A stretch of 64,000 nt of DNA, taken from contig SHMQ01000013.1 of assembly GCA_008534395.1 (NCBI GenBank), positions 1 through 64,000 on the forward strand, read 5' to 3'. Origin of the DNA: Candidatus Acidulodesulfobacterium acidiphilum (GTDB taxonomy: Bacteria; SZUA-79; Acidulodesulfobacterales; Acidulodesulfobacteraceae). The notes below the pieces were generated by a model, which ran no database searches, was not told the DNA's origin, and worked only from the letters and a program-made list of their open reading frames with translations. The position numbers were made by a program, and so were the translations under genes. Shown here in pieces: positions 51,461 to 60,265 of this stretch; the first letter of the stretch is position 1; the number at the start of each line of letters is the position of its first letter.

Positions 51461-52713
51461 TATTTCCTCTTTATTTGTTATATTTCCAGATTACTGTATC
51501 CGTTGATTTATTCGATAACCTCTGTTATAACGCCTGCACCTACGGTATGTCCGCCTTCCCTGATTGCAAATCTTAATTCTTTCTCGGCGGCTATGGGAGT
51601 GATAAGTTCTACGGACATTGCGACGTTATCGCCGGGCATAACCATTTCGATGCCTTCGGGGAGCGTGCAGACTCCGGTAACGTCGGTAGTTCTAAAATAA
51701 AACTGCGGACGATAGCCGTTAAAGAAGGGAGTATGGCGTCCGCCTTCTTCTTTGGTAAGTATGTATGCTTCGACTTTAAATTTTTTATGGGGAGTAATAG
51801 AACCGGGTTTGGCTAAAACCATACCTCTTTCTATCTCTTCCCTTTTTTTGCCTCTTAAAAGAACTCCTATGTTATCGCCTGCCTGACCTTCGTCAAGAAG
51901 TTTTCTGAACATTTCTACGCCGGTTACGACCGTTTTTGAAGTCGGAAGTATTCCTACTAGCTCCACTTCTTCTCCGACTTTGACGATTCCTCTTTCTACC
52001 CTGCCCGTTGCGACAGTTCCTCTTCCCGAAATGGAAAATACGTCTTCTACCGGCATAAGGAAAGGTTTATCTATATCTCTTTTCGGAACGGGGATATATT
52101 CATCTACCGCATCCATAAGATCTACTATTTTCTGAGTCCATTCGTTATCGCCTTCAGACTCTAATGCTTTAAGGGCGGAACCTTTTATTACCGGAACGCT
52201 GTCTCCGGGGAAATTATAGGAGGTTAAAAGTTCTCTTACTTCAAGTTCGACAAGCTCAAGAAGTTCGGGATCGTCAACCATATCGACTTTGTTTAAAAAT
52301 ACTACTATGTATGGAACGCCTACCTGGCGGGCTAAAAGGATATGCTCGCGGGTCTGAGGCATAGGGCCGTCCGCAGCGGAAACGACTAAAATTGCTCCGT
52401 CCATCTGTGCGGCTCCGGTTATCATATTCTTAACATAGTCGGCATGACCCGGGCAGTCGACGTGCGCATAGTGTCTTTTATCGGTAGAGTATTCTACGTG
52501 GGAAGTAGCGATGGTAATACCTCTTTCTTTTTCTTCCGGCGCGTTGTCTATCTGGTCGTATGATTTAAAAGTCGCCTGGCCTTTTTTTGCTAGTACTTTC
52601 GTGATGGCGGCAGTTAAAGTTGTTTTGCCGTGGTCAACGTGACCTATGGTTCCTATGTTGACGTGAGGCTTAGATCTGTCGAATTTCTCTTTGGACATTT
52701 AGTTCTCCTCCTA
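51461..52713 (-). repeat. tuf block copy 2 (identical to 35148-36400)
   Basis: Second member of the 1,253-bp direct repeat. It runs from the AGGAGGAG before tuf to the GAGGAAATA that serves rpmG. The sequence 5' and 3' of it (tRNA-Thr leader side and rpmG side) is unrelated to the flanks of copy 1. Confidence 0.9.
51508..52698 (-). CDS. tufB: Elongation factor Tu, copy 2 (tRNA-linked)
   Basis: Same 396-aa protein as copy 1, with no amino-acid difference. It sits in the classic tufB context: four tRNA genes upstream, then rpmG, tRNA-Trp, secE and nusG downstream. Co-transcription with tRNA genes would require RNase processing of the precursor. Full identity of DNA as well as protein indicates ongoing gene conversion. 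Confidence 0.98.
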   Translation of the reverse strand: MSKEKFDRSKPHVNIGTIGHVDHGKTTLTAAITKVLAKKGQATFKSYDQIDNAPEEKERGITIATSHVEYSTDKRHYAHVDCPGHADYVKNMITGAAQMDGAILVVSAADGPMPQTREHILLARQVGVPYIVVFLNKVDMVDDPELLELVELEVRELLTSYNFPGDSVPVIKGSALKALESEGDNEWTQKIVDLMDAVDEYIPVPKRDIDKPFLMPVEDVFSISGRGTVATGRVERGIVKVGEEVELVGILPTSKTVVTGVEMFRKLLDEGQAGDNIGVLLRGKKREEIERGMVLAKPGSITPHKKFKVEAYILTKEEGGRHTPFFNGYRPQFYFRTTDVTGVCTLPEGIEMVMPGDNVAMSVELITPIAAEKELRFAIREGGHTVGAGVITEVIE

Positions 52714-52755
52714 TAAAAAAATATTCGTTTTTAAAATATTCTAAATTATTTTTAT

Positions 52756-52830
52756 TGGAGCCCATGATCGGGATTGAACCGATGGCCTCTTCCTTACCAA
52801 GGAAGTGCTCCACCACTGAGCTACATGGGC
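52756..52830 (-). tRNA. trnT: tRNA-Thr (GGT)
   Basis: Acceptor GCCCATG/CATGGGC, anticodon stem CTTCC/GGAAG with anticodon GGT, T-arm GGTTCAATCCC, encoded CCA (52756-52758). First tRNA upstream of tuf copy 2, separated from the tuf ATG by 57 bp. Confidence 0.95.
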
Positions 52831-52856
52831 ATACATCATAAACGTATCTTAAAAAA

Positions 52857-52932
<76 letters not shown>

Positions 52933-53021
52933 ATTAAAAAAAATATTAATATTTTAAATCATAACTTCATATTTCAATAATATTTACCGAATATGAAATA
53001 TATTTAAAATTAAGACTTAAA

Positions 53022-53107
53022 TGGTGGAGAGGGAAGGATTCGAACCTTCGTAGACTCGCGCCGACAGATTTACAGTCTGTTCCCTTTAGCCGCTCGGGCA
53101 CCTCTCC
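53022..53107 (-). tRNA. trnY: tRNA-Tyr (GTA)
   Basis: 86-nt class II tRNA with a long variable arm (CGGCGCGAGTCTACG). Acceptor GGAGAGG/CCTCTCC, anticodon GTA in ACTGTAAAT, encoded CCA (53022-53024). Confidence 0.95.
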
Positions 53108-53168
53108 TTAACACCCAACCCAATCAGATTTAAATCTTAATTATAGTAAAATTATTTCTAAAACTATA

Positions 53169-53243
53169 TGGAGCTGGCGATGGGAATCGAACCCGCAACC
53201 TGCTGATTACAAATCAGCTGCTCTGCCATTGAGCTACGCCAGC
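53169..53243 (-). tRNA. trnT: tRNA-Thr (TGT)
   Basis: Acceptor GCTGGCG/CGCCAGC, anticodon stem GCTGA/TCAGC with anticodon TGT, T-arm GGTTCGATTCC, encoded CCA (53169-53171). First gene of the tRNA-tuf unit. The array order Thr-Tyr-Gly-Thr equals that of the enteric thrU-tyrU-glyT-thrT cluster. Confidence 0.95.
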
Positions 53244-53288
53244 AAGTCAAAAAAATTCCCAAAAACCCCGCAATATTTAGAAACTTTA

Positions 53289-53318
53289 ATAATAACAAAA
53301 TCTTTAATAATTTGTCAA
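53289..53318 (-). promoter_or_regulatory. Promoter of the tRNA-tuf-secE unit
   Basis: On the minus strand TTGACA (53318-53313), an 18-bp spacer and TATTAT (53294-53289) form a strong sigma70 promoter. A GC-rich stretch (GCGGGG) follows near the expected start, like stringent discriminators of stable-RNA genes. The -35 overlaps the last codons of the galE-like gene. Confidence 0.7.
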
Positions 53319-54244
53319 CATTTTTTTTCCTTAAACCATTCATACGTCATTTTAATACCTTCGCCGAAATTTACTTTAGGCTTAAAACCAAGGTCTTTTT
53401 CTATCTTTCCGATATCTAAACAGCTTGTTTTCTGCTCTCCCTGCTTAGCAGGACCGTGAACCTGTTTAAAACTTTTATTAAAATTTTTATTAATTTCTTC
53501 AAATAAAGTGTTAACGCTGATTTCTATAGATGTTCCGACATTATATATGCCGACTTTATCGATATATTTAAGAGCTAAAATATTCGCCTCGGCAACGTCT
53601 TTAACGTATACATAATCTCTAGTCTGCTCCCCGTCTCCGTTTATTACCGGCTGCTCTTTTTTTAGCATTTTATTTAAAAAAATAGCGACTACCCCCGCTT
53701 CGCCGTGGGGATTTTGCCTTGGACCGTAAACGTTGCCGTAACGCAGAGAAATATATTTTAATCCGTAAACTTCATGATAAAAATTTAAAAATTTATCTGC
53801 AGTAAGCTTTGCTATGCCGTAAGGAGATAGCGGCCATTCCGCATGAGTTTCTTTTGTAGGCCTATCGTCCGTATCTCCATATATAGCTCCGCCGGTTGAA
53901 GAAAAAATGAACTTTTTAATCTTAAAATCGTTAGAAAGTTTAATTAAATTAATGGTTGCCATAATATTAGTCCTGGCATCGAAAATAGGATCGGCAACGG
54001 ACTTTCTGACGTCTATCTGGGCAGCTAAATGATATATTATATCCGGCTTTTCTTCCGAAAATATTTTTTCAATTCCGTTAAAATCGTTAATATCCGACCG
54101 TATTAATTTTGCAGTTTTATTGACGTTATATTCAAAACCGCTTGAAAGATTATCGATTATCGCAACCTCATGATTATTATCCGCAAGCATATCGACTATA
54201 TGGCTGCCTATAAATCCCGCTCCCCCAGTTACCAATATTTTCAT
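53315..54244 (-). CDS. NAD-dependent epimerase/dehydratase (GalE-like)
   Basis: Extended SDR of 309 aa, most like UDP-glucose 4-epimerase. It has GGAGFIGSH (about 7-15), the catalytic serine region SSTGGAIYGD and Y-x3-K in SPYGIAKL (about 142-149). Substrate cannot be told from sequence; UDP-glucose or UDP-GlcNAc epimerisation are both possible. Start supported by AAGGAG 11 nt ahead. It lies 140 bp downstream of hemB on the same strand. Confidence 0.88.
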   Translation of the reverse strand: MKILVTGGAGFIGSHIVDMLADNNHEVAIIDNLSSGFEYNVNKTAKLIRSDINDFNGIEKIFSEEKPDIIYHLAAQIDVRKSVADPIFDARTNIMATINLIKLSNDFKIKKFIFSSTGGAIYGDTDDRPTKETHAEWPLSPYGIAKLTADKFLNFYHEVYGLKYISLRYGNVYGPRQNPHGEAGVVAIFLNKMLKKEQPVINGDGEQTRDYVYVKDVAEANILALKYIDKVGIYNVGTSIEISVNTLFEEINKNFNKSFKQVHGPAKQGEQKTSCLDIGKIEKDLGFKPKVNFGEGIKMTYEWFKEKKC

Positions 54245-54321
54245 CGGTTAGTTTTCTCCTTAAATATTATAATTAAATTTTTTTATAGCTCTATAAATAG
54301 TACGATTAAGCGTATCCGGTA

Positions 54322-54359
54322 TAGAAATATATGTTGTATATATCCTCGCAATATTTCTA
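54322..54359. repeat. Inverted repeat between hemB and the galE-like gene
   Basis: A perfect 9-bp dyad, TAGAAATAT (54322-54330) and ATATTTCTA (54351-54359), with a 20-bp centre. No T-run follows on either strand, so it is more like an operator or RNA hairpin than a terminator. Confidence 0.35.
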
Positions 54360-54384
54360 AAAAATATTTAATATTGTTAGAAAT

Positions 54385-55365
54385 TTATCCGATCAGTTTT
54401 GCGGCATAAAGCGAAAAATAGGTTATAATAATATCGGCGCCCGCCCTTTTCATAGAAGTAAGCGTTTCTAAAACCGCAAGTTCTTCGTCGACGTAACCCA
54501 TTTTAGCGGCGGCCTTTACCATGGAATATTCTCCCGATACGTTATAAGCGGCAAGAGGTCTTTTAAAAGTCTGTTTTATTTTGTAAATTATATCCAGATA
54601 GCTTAACGCCGGTTTTACCATAATGATATCCGCGCCTTCTTCTAAATCAAGCTCGGTTTCCAGTACCGCTTCGTCTGAATTCGCCGGATCCATTTGATAT
54701 GATTTTCTGTCGCCGAATTTAGGGAAACAGTCGGCTGCATCTCTAAAAGGCGAATAAAATGCGGAAGCATATTTTGAAGAATAAGACATTATAGGTATAT
54801 TTACAAATCCTTCATCGTCTAAAGATTCCCTTATTTTTCTTATCCTTCCGTCCATCATATCCGAAGGGGCTATAATATCCGAACCTGCTTTTGCGTAAGA
54901 AACGCTAATTTTTGCAAGATATTCCAACGTTTCGTCATTTTTAACGTAACCTTTTTCATCGACTATACCGCAATGGCCGTGCGAAGTATAATCGCACATG
55001 CATACGTCGTTAATAATTAAAATATCGGGATATCCGTCTTTTACGGCTTTCACGGTCTGCTGCATTATTCCGTTATCAGAATAAGCCTCGGACGCAAATT
55101 CGTCTTTATGCTCCGGAATACCGAAAAGAAGTATGCCGCCTATTTTTAAATCTTCGACTTTTTGAAGTTCTTTTAAAAGTTCGTCTATAGAATAGCGAAA
55201 CTGCCCGGGCATAGTGCCTATAGGTTCCTTAATTCCTTTTCCGTGCGAAACGAAATAAGGCATAATAAATTTTGACGGGTCCAATTTAGTCTCTTGAACT
55301 AATTTTAATAATTGAGGCGAATTGCGAAGCCTTCTAGGTCTTACGAAAGGATAGTTTAAATTCAT
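54385..55365 (-). CDS. hemB: Delta-aminolevulinic acid dehydratase (porphobilinogen synthase)
   Basis: Condenses two ALA to porphobilinogen in heme synthesis. The 326-aa TIM barrel has the two Schiff-base lysines (SYSSKYASAFYSPFRDA and MVKPALSYLD) and three cysteines in VCMCDYTSHGHCG, the zinc-dependent type. TATAAT lies about 35 bp upstream of the ATG, with no clear Shine-Dalgarno. Heme supply matches the heme-binding sensor two genes away, though no link is shown. Confidence 0.96.
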   Translation of the reverse strand: MNLNYPFVRPRRLRNSPQLLKLVQETKLDPSKFIMPYFVSHGKGIKEPIGTMPGQFRYSIDELLKELQKVEDLKIGGILLFGIPEHKDEFASEAYSDNGIMQQTVKAVKDGYPDILIINDVCMCDYTSHGHCGIVDEKGYVKNDETLEYLAKISVSYAKAGSDIIAPSDMMDGRIRKIRESLDDEGFVNIPIMSYSSKYASAFYSPFRDAADCFPKFGDRKSYQMDPANSDEAVLETELDLEEGADIIMVKPALSYLDIIYKIKQTFKRPLAAYNVSGEYSMVKAAAKMGYVDEELAVLETLTSMKRAGADIIITYFSLYAAKLIG

Positions 55366-55497
55366 AATTTTAACCGTGTAATATAATTATTTTTTTCTAT
55401 TATACACTTATTTTAGAAATAATAAAATAAATTTGAAACAAGCGGTTGTATAAAAAACCCGTCAACGCTTTATTATTTCAATATTTCAAATGATTTT

Positions 55498-55574
55498 GTA
55501 ACACAAATTTAACATAAATTTAACATAATTGTAACAAAAATTTCATAATTTTTTAACTAAATTTATGATATAAA
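55498..55574 (+). promoter_or_regulatory. Six tandem 11-bp repeats plus -10: Pho-box-like activator promoter
   Basis: Hexamers GTAACA (55498), TTAACA (55509), TTAACA (55520), GTAACA (55531), TTCATA (55542) and TTAACT (55553) recur at exactly 11 bp. The 5-bp spacers are also alike (CAAAT, TAAAT, TAATT, AAAAT, ATTTT). A -10 (TATAAA, 55569-55574) starts 10 bp after the last hexamer, and the repeats stand in place of a -35. Such geometry is that of PhoB/PhoP-family sites, where TTAACA-type half sites repeat every 11 bp. The regulator is inferred. Confidence 0.65.
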
Positions 55575-55632
55575 TGAAAAACGCGCTTAAATTTATAATA
55601 TTAATTAAAAAAATAAAAAGGAGGTACTTATT

Positions 55633-55962
55633 TTGGACAAAAGAAAACTTCACAAAAGGAAAAAGACTGTGCTTAAGAAGAAAAAAATGGGCTATCAGGA
55701 ATTCATCGATAAAATAAATTTAATTCATAAAGAAAGACGCGAAATGGAAAATTTTTTGAGAAGAGTGTGGGTGTTTAACGCCGAAGACGTCCTCGAATAT
55801 ATGGAAATAAAGAAAAAAAACGAAAAAATTCTTGAAGAACATATAAGACAAAAAGCATTGAGAGAATCAGGCGGAAATCCGGATAATGCCGAATTAAATA
55901 CAAGTTTAAATGCCGAATCCGAATTAACGTCAGGCCTTCATATAGATAAAATGACCGAATAG
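55633..55962 (+). CDS. Unrecognised 109-aa basic, coiled-coil-like protein
   Basis: I do not recognise a family. The reading frame starts at a TTG (55633-55635) behind AAGGAGGT with 9-nt spacing, a strong site. Residues 1-20 are almost half lysine or arginine (DKRKLHKRKKTVLKKKKMG). Residues 21-80 are charged and helical, with heptad-like spacing around ERREMENFLRRVWVF and YMEIKKKNEKILEEHI. The tail (81-109) is polar. No signal peptide or membrane segment. A nucleic-acid or polyphosphate-binding role would fit the basic arm and the Pho-like promoter, but that is speculation. It is monocistronic and convergent with the GGDEF/EAL gene. Confidence 0.75.
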   Translation: MDKRKLHKRKKTVLKKKKMGYQEFIDKINLIHKERREMENFLRRVWVFNAEDVLEYMEIKKKNEKILEEHIRQKALRESGGNPDNAELNTSLNAESELTSGLHIDKMTE

Positions 55963-56109
55963 GATTCGCATTTCACATACAAAAAAAAACAAAAAGCATG
56001 ACCAAGCGGGCCAAAGGAAAAGCTGTTTATTTTCCGCATACGAAACAGTCAATTTAACATAAAAGTTATTTGCAGAAAATTAATCCGACGCTTTTTCCTT
56101 GGCTATCAT

Positions 56110-58722
56110 TTAACAAATAACAAAATTTTCTGCCGGTTTCCCCGTATAATAGCCCTGGGCGTAATCGACTTTAAACTCCTTAAGTTCGTTGAGAACTTCT
56201 TCGGATTCGATAAATTCGGCGATAGTTTTTATGCCCATTTCTTTTGCGATAGAAATAGAGCTGACGACGACTGCCCTGTCCATTTTATCTTCAAAGATGC
56301 CCATTATAAATTCGCCGTCTATCTTGAGAAAATCTATGGGAAATCTTTTAAGATACATAAACGAACTGAAACCGGAACCAAAATCGTCCACGGCAAACCT
56401 AAATCCTTCGTATTTAAGATTTGCTACGAACTTTTCGAGAAGGGAAATATTTTTGACGGTCTCTCTTTCCGTAAGCTCGAAAACTATTTTGGAAGTATCT
56501 ATGCGGTACTTTAAAGACAGCTGTTTTACGGTCTTGACGTAATCCGCCACTATCAAAGATTTAGGGGAAAGATTGATGAACATATCCAAAGAATAATTTT
56601 CGTCTTTAATTTTTTGAAAGGCTTTCTCGAGAAGTATTAAATCCAACTTGTGGGCGACTCCTATGCTTTCGGCTATTTCTATAAATTCTCCGGCGGATAT
56701 TATGTTGAAGGATTCATCGCCTTTGGAAGAGATAGATTCTAATTTTATCCTCATAAGCAGTTCGTGGGCGACGGGTCTTCCGGTTTTAATATCTATGATA
56801 GGCTGAAAATATGGCAATATTATATCTTTTTCCAAAGCGTCCATAACCATTTTGCTTTTTTCGGAAACTTCTTTAAAAGCCGCTACGGCGTCTTCCTCTT
56901 TGGCGATATATACCGTATCTTTTCCCGCTTTTTTTGCCTTATACATCATATTATCAGCCAATAAAAATAGGTCTTTGTCGTCGGAAGCGGAATTAGGATA
57001 AACCGATATTCCTATGGAAACGGTAGCGCCGACGGACTTCCCCGTTATTGGTTCTTTAAGCGTAAAAGCCTTTATATTTTCCCTTATATTATTTGCTATC
57101 ATATAAGACTGCTCTTCTCCCGCTCCGGGAAGAATCATTACGAATTCGTCTCCGCCGTACCTTGCGGCTATATCTTCGTTTCTTTTATCTTTTTCCAAGA
57201 TATCGGCAATACCCTTCAGGAATTTATCGCCGAAGTTATGTCCGTACATATCGTTTATAAGTTTAAAATTGTCGAAGTCTATAAATACTACCCCGAAGGT
57301 AGAATTATGCCTTTTCGACCTTTCTACTTCGTAGTGCAAAAACTCCATAAAAACGCGTTGATTATAAAGGTTGGTCAGTCCGTCCCTCGTCGCGTAATAT
57401 TCTAAGTCTTTAGTGTATTTATATATCGCCTTAATTGAGCCGATGACGTTTAAAAGGGTCGTGAGAACGCTGTTTATGACAAGGCCTTTTACTCCTTCGA
57501 CTTCGTCTTCGGACTGTACGCCGATGCCCACTATTCCGCCTATATGAGGGGCTTCTAGAATTATCTTTTTCGTCTGAACCATCAGATCTTCTTTTTTAAG
57601 ATCCGGCAGTTTAACGTTTCTATCCGATACGTTGTGAAATATTTCGTGTTTCCCCATTCCCTGAACGATAAAAGTGCTTAGTCCGTTGTGATATATGTTT
57701 TGGTAAATAATTTCGTCGAATATTTTCTTTGTTTTATCGGTAGGCTCTCCTTTCCAGAACACTTCTATTTCAATAGAACTTTCATCCTCCATAAATATGG
57801 AAAAAACGTTATAAACCTTAATAATCTTATTCATTTCGTTTAGCATGTTAAAAACATGCTCTTTCCAGTCTTTAACGACTTCGGAGGTAATAATGAAACG
57901 CTCCAATAGTTTAATTTCGAACTCCAAGACGTCTTTATCTACGGCTATATCCCTTAATCTTTCGGAAAGTCCGCTTACGCCATTATATATACGGTTAAAC
58001 TCTTCGAATTTTAAGTCTATCAGCTTGTTATCTAAAGTTTTTAAATCTTTCACGGTTTTAATGCTCTCTACAGCGCCGTTTATGCTTTTCATTCCGTTTT
58101 TTATGGAACGCCTTAAGATTAGCGTTACGAAGACGCCTCCAGCTATAGGGAGGATAAAGATAAGAAATATAATAAGTATAAAATAGCCTTCTAGTCTGCT
58201 TCTCAAAAACGACGGGTCGAAAGATACCTCTATGACTCCGTTTACGTCGCCTTTTTTTGCCATGGTATGGCATTTTAAACACATTTTTTGCGCTTTTAAA
58301 GGATAAGCATATACGATATTTCCGTTTACGACAGCGTGAAATGGGCGTTTAGTTTTGAATACTTTTTTGACTATAAAATTTTCTTTGCCCTGAGGAATTT
58401 TTCCGAACTGTTTATCGACTACGGCTCCTCTAAATATTGAAGTCTTTACTGTATTATCGTTTTTAGAGGATTTTTTTAAAGCATTCATAAAAGTCATAAC
58501 CTGCTTTTCGTTCCATCCCTTTTTCATAATCTGAAACATAGTATTGAAAGTTTGTCTGGAAATATATTCGGCCGTCGTGTCGCTTTCGTATTTAATTATT
58601 CTGTCTCCAAAATTAGACAACAGATAGGCGGATACTCCGGCGACTACTATGCTTGTAGAAACGGCTATACACAGTATGAATTTATCTAATCTTCTAAAAA
58701 ATTTCGGCAATTTGATTTGCAT
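56110..58722 (-). CDS. Membrane heme-binding GGDEF-EAL protein (c-di-GMP turnover)
   Basis: Two transmembrane segments (about 15-35 and 180-203) enclose a periplasmic sensor with a c-type heme motif CLKCH (148-152), as in DUF3365/Tll0287-type domains. The cytoplasmic part has a HAMP-like linker, a GAF-like region (about 270-440), GGDEF with intact RYGGDEF, and EAL (about 640-870). EAL keeps Glu in HELLMR, NLSP, ELTERE, DDFGSG and KIDG, so both synthesis and hydrolysis of c-di-GMP look possible. It probably couples redox state or a ligand at the heme to second-messenger level. No Shine-Dalgarno is visible before its ATG. Confidence 0.88.
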   Translation of the reverse strand: MQIKLPKFFRRLDKFILCIAVSTSIVVAGVSAYLLSNFGDRIIKYESDTTAEYISRQTFNTMFQIMKKGWNEKQVMTFMNALKKSSKNDNTVKTSIFRGAVVDKQFGKIPQGKENFIVKKVFKTKRPFHAVVNGNIVYAYPLKAQKMCLKCHTMAKKGDVNGVIEVSFDPSFLRSRLEGYFILIIFLIFILPIAGGVFVTLILRRSIKNGMKSINGAVESIKTVKDLKTLDNKLIDLKFEEFNRIYNGVSGLSERLRDIAVDKDVLEFEIKLLERFIITSEVVKDWKEHVFNMLNEMNKIIKVYNVFSIFMEDESSIEIEVFWKGEPTDKTKKIFDEIIYQNIYHNGLSTFIVQGMGKHEIFHNVSDRNVKLPDLKKEDLMVQTKKIILEAPHIGGIVGIGVQSEDEVEGVKGLVINSVLTTLLNVIGSIKAIYKYTKDLEYYATRDGLTNLYNQRVFMEFLHYEVERSKRHNSTFGVVFIDFDNFKLINDMYGHNFGDKFLKGIADILEKDKRNEDIAARYGGDEFVMILPGAGEEQSYMIANNIRENIKAFTLKEPITGKSVGATVSIGISVYPNSASDDKDLFLLADNMMYKAKKAGKDTVYIAKEEDAVAAFKEVSEKSKMVMDALEKDIILPYFQPIIDIKTGRPVAHELLMRIKLESISSKGDESFNIISAGEFIEIAESIGVAHKLDLILLEKAFQKIKDENYSLDMFINLSPKSLIVADYVKTVKQLSLKYRIDTSKIVFELTERETVKNISLLEKFVANLKYEGFRFAVDDFGSGFSSFMYLKRFPIDFLKIDGEFIMGIFEDKMDRAVVVSSISIAKEMGIKTIAEFIESEEVLNELKEFKVDYAQGYYTGKPAENFVIC

Positions 58723-58806
58723 GTAAAATATTATTTTAATTTAAGATGTTAATTATATTTATTTTTTTATTATACTTATTTATTAAATGAATTATATTCA
58801 CATTTA

Positions 58807-59484
58807 TTATGATACTAGAGCTTTCAATAAATATTCGTCTATATCCGGCTGTCCTTTTAACCATTCTTTATAATCTTTAGGCACGTCTTTAATAGGCATC
58901 CCTTTATGTTTACCGAACGGCATAGTATCGGGTATGCGTGCTTCTTCGGAAAACTTCCAAATAGAACCCCATGAAGTTAATTCCGGTTTTTCTTTTAATA
59001 TTAAACGTAAAATATCCAAGCAAAGTTTTGCATCGGTCAGCGCATTATGTCTGTCGACAAGAATTTTTCTTACTTCCGGCCTCCGTTCAGGTTCCGTCAA
59101 TGCATACGTCAATGCCGATAAATTATAAGAATCAAAACCTTGCCATATTTTTTTTGCCATTGCAAGCGTGTCTATTCTTTTGACTTGAGGTTTTCCTATT
59201 ACCTGCCAGTCGTAATCTATGTTATGCCCTATTATATAGGCAGTATTATCCGGAAGCTTAAATTCGGATGCGGGAGGGCAATCTTTTAATTCGCAGTCCA
59301 ATATATTATGAATAGCCATAGCGCCGAAAGAAATAGGCTTGCCGGGATTATAGCGTTTGACGAAAGTATCGTCCTGTTCGTTTAAAGGATTGCCGTTAAT
59401 AATAATACCTGCGGCTTCTATTAAAACAGGCTGGGTAAAGCCGGTTGTTTCGGTATCGAATATTACGGCGGTTTTATTTTCCAT
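58807..59484 (-). CDS. DEDDh 3'-5' exonuclease, ExoX-like
   Basis: 225-aa exonuclease. The DnaQ-type fold shows FDTETTG (about 9-15), GHNIDYDW (about 92-99) and HNALTDAKL (His and Asp of the DEDDh site, about 147-155). A C-terminal module MPFGKHKGMPIKDVPKDY matches the DUF3820-type tail seen in ExoX-like proteins. It may act in repair or DNA turnover. Its start overlaps the 71-aa gene upstream by 11 bp. Confidence 0.85.
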   Translation of the reverse strand: MENKTAVIFDTETTGFTQPVLIEAAGIIINGNPLNEQDDTFVKRYNPGKPISFGAMAIHNILDCELKDCPPASEFKLPDNTAYIIGHNIDYDWQVIGKPQVKRIDTLAMAKKIWQGFDSYNLSALTYALTEPERRPEVRKILVDRHNALTDAKLCLDILRLILKEKPELTSWGSIWKFSEEARIPDTMPFGKHKGMPIKDVPKDYKEWLKGQPDIDEYLLKALVS

Positions 59485-59689
59485 CGCTTTCGATATTTTT
59501 GAAATTTTTTTCTTCTATATACTTCCTTATCTCTTTTTTATCAATCTTTTCCATAATTTTTTCTTTTTCATCGGGCTTTATTCTTTCAAAAAGATTGCGA
59601 TAAGTCGTTCTGTTTTTTCTAAAACCTTCTGCATCTTTTCCGTCTCCGCGTTCTTCTTTATCAGCAAAAGAATAATTAACTTTTATCAT
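59474..59689 (-). CDS. Small hypothetical protein (71 aa)
   Basis: Charged, helical protein (KKEIRKYIEEKNFKNIE near the C-terminus) with no family I recognise. Its 11-bp overlap with the exonuclease start and the 36-bp gap after dut suggest a dut-orf71-exo operon. It may be a partner of the exonuclease, but this rests on position alone. Confidence 0.55.
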   Translation of the reverse strand: MIKVNYSFADKEERGDGKDAEGFRKNRTTYRNLFERIKPDEKEKIMEKIDKKEIRKYIEEKNFKNIESDGK

Positions 59690-59725
59690 TTTATATTATT
59701 AATTAATTTAACTGTATTTTTGTAT

Positions 59726-60160
59726 TTATAACCCTGTAGAACCGAATCCGCCGTCTTTTCTATCGGTATCTTCATCGACCTTATGTACTAGGTTAGGCTC
59801 TCCCGTCCATACCGGAACTATTAACATCTGGGCTATTTTTTGGCAAGGCAGTAACGTAATAATATCCTTAGACATATTTTTCGTTAAAACGATTATTTCC
59901 CCCCTGTATTCATGATCTATAACTCCAGCTTTAATTTCTATTGCTTTTAACGCCAAACCCGATTTTTCTTTTATAATCGCCGCATAACCCGCAGGAAATT
60001 CAATTTTGATTCCAGTATGCGCCGAAATTAAAACATTCGGTTTTAGTATGGTCTTTTCGCAGACAAACAGGTCTAATCCCGCATCGCCTTGAATAGCCCT
60101 CTTAGGCATTACGGCTTCCGGATGGAACAGTTCAATATTTAAATAAAAATCTGAAAACAT
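59726..60160 (-). CDS. dut: dUTP diphosphatase
   Basis: Hydrolyses dUTP to dUMP, preventing uracil incorporation. The 144-aa trimeric-type enzyme has motif 1 GDAGLDLF (about 25-32), motif 2 EKSGLALK, motif 3 GVIDHEYRGEI and motif 5 RKDGGFGSTG at the C-terminus. Motif 3 has HEY in place of the usual SDY/PDY. Confidence 0.94.
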   Translation of the reverse strand: MFSDFYLNIELFHPEAVMPKRAIQGDAGLDLFVCEKTILKPNVLISAHTGIKIEFPAGYAAIIKEKSGLALKAIEIKAGVIDHEYRGEIIVLTKNMSKDIITLLPCQKIAQMLIVPVWTGEPNLVHKVDEDTDRKDGGFGSTGL

Positions 60161-60265
60161 TATTTATTATTTAATCCATTTATATATTATATAAAGTTTA
60201 TTAAATAAAGGTAAATTAACAATTAATAAGTTACTATTATCGTTATCGCAGACCTATTCCCGGCA

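Noticed and set aside
51461-52713. Assembly duplication of the tuf block
   Set aside because: Both copies sit in standard contexts (fusA-tuf-rpsJ and tRNA-tuf-rpmG-secE), so two genuine loci are expected. Exact identity still deserves a read check.
55999-56058. 19-codon ATG frame between the 109-aa gene and the GGDEF/EAL gene
   Set aside because: No ribosome-binding site and too short. The area holds only weak hairpins (GGAAAA/TTTTCC, CTGTTT/AAACAG) without T-runs.
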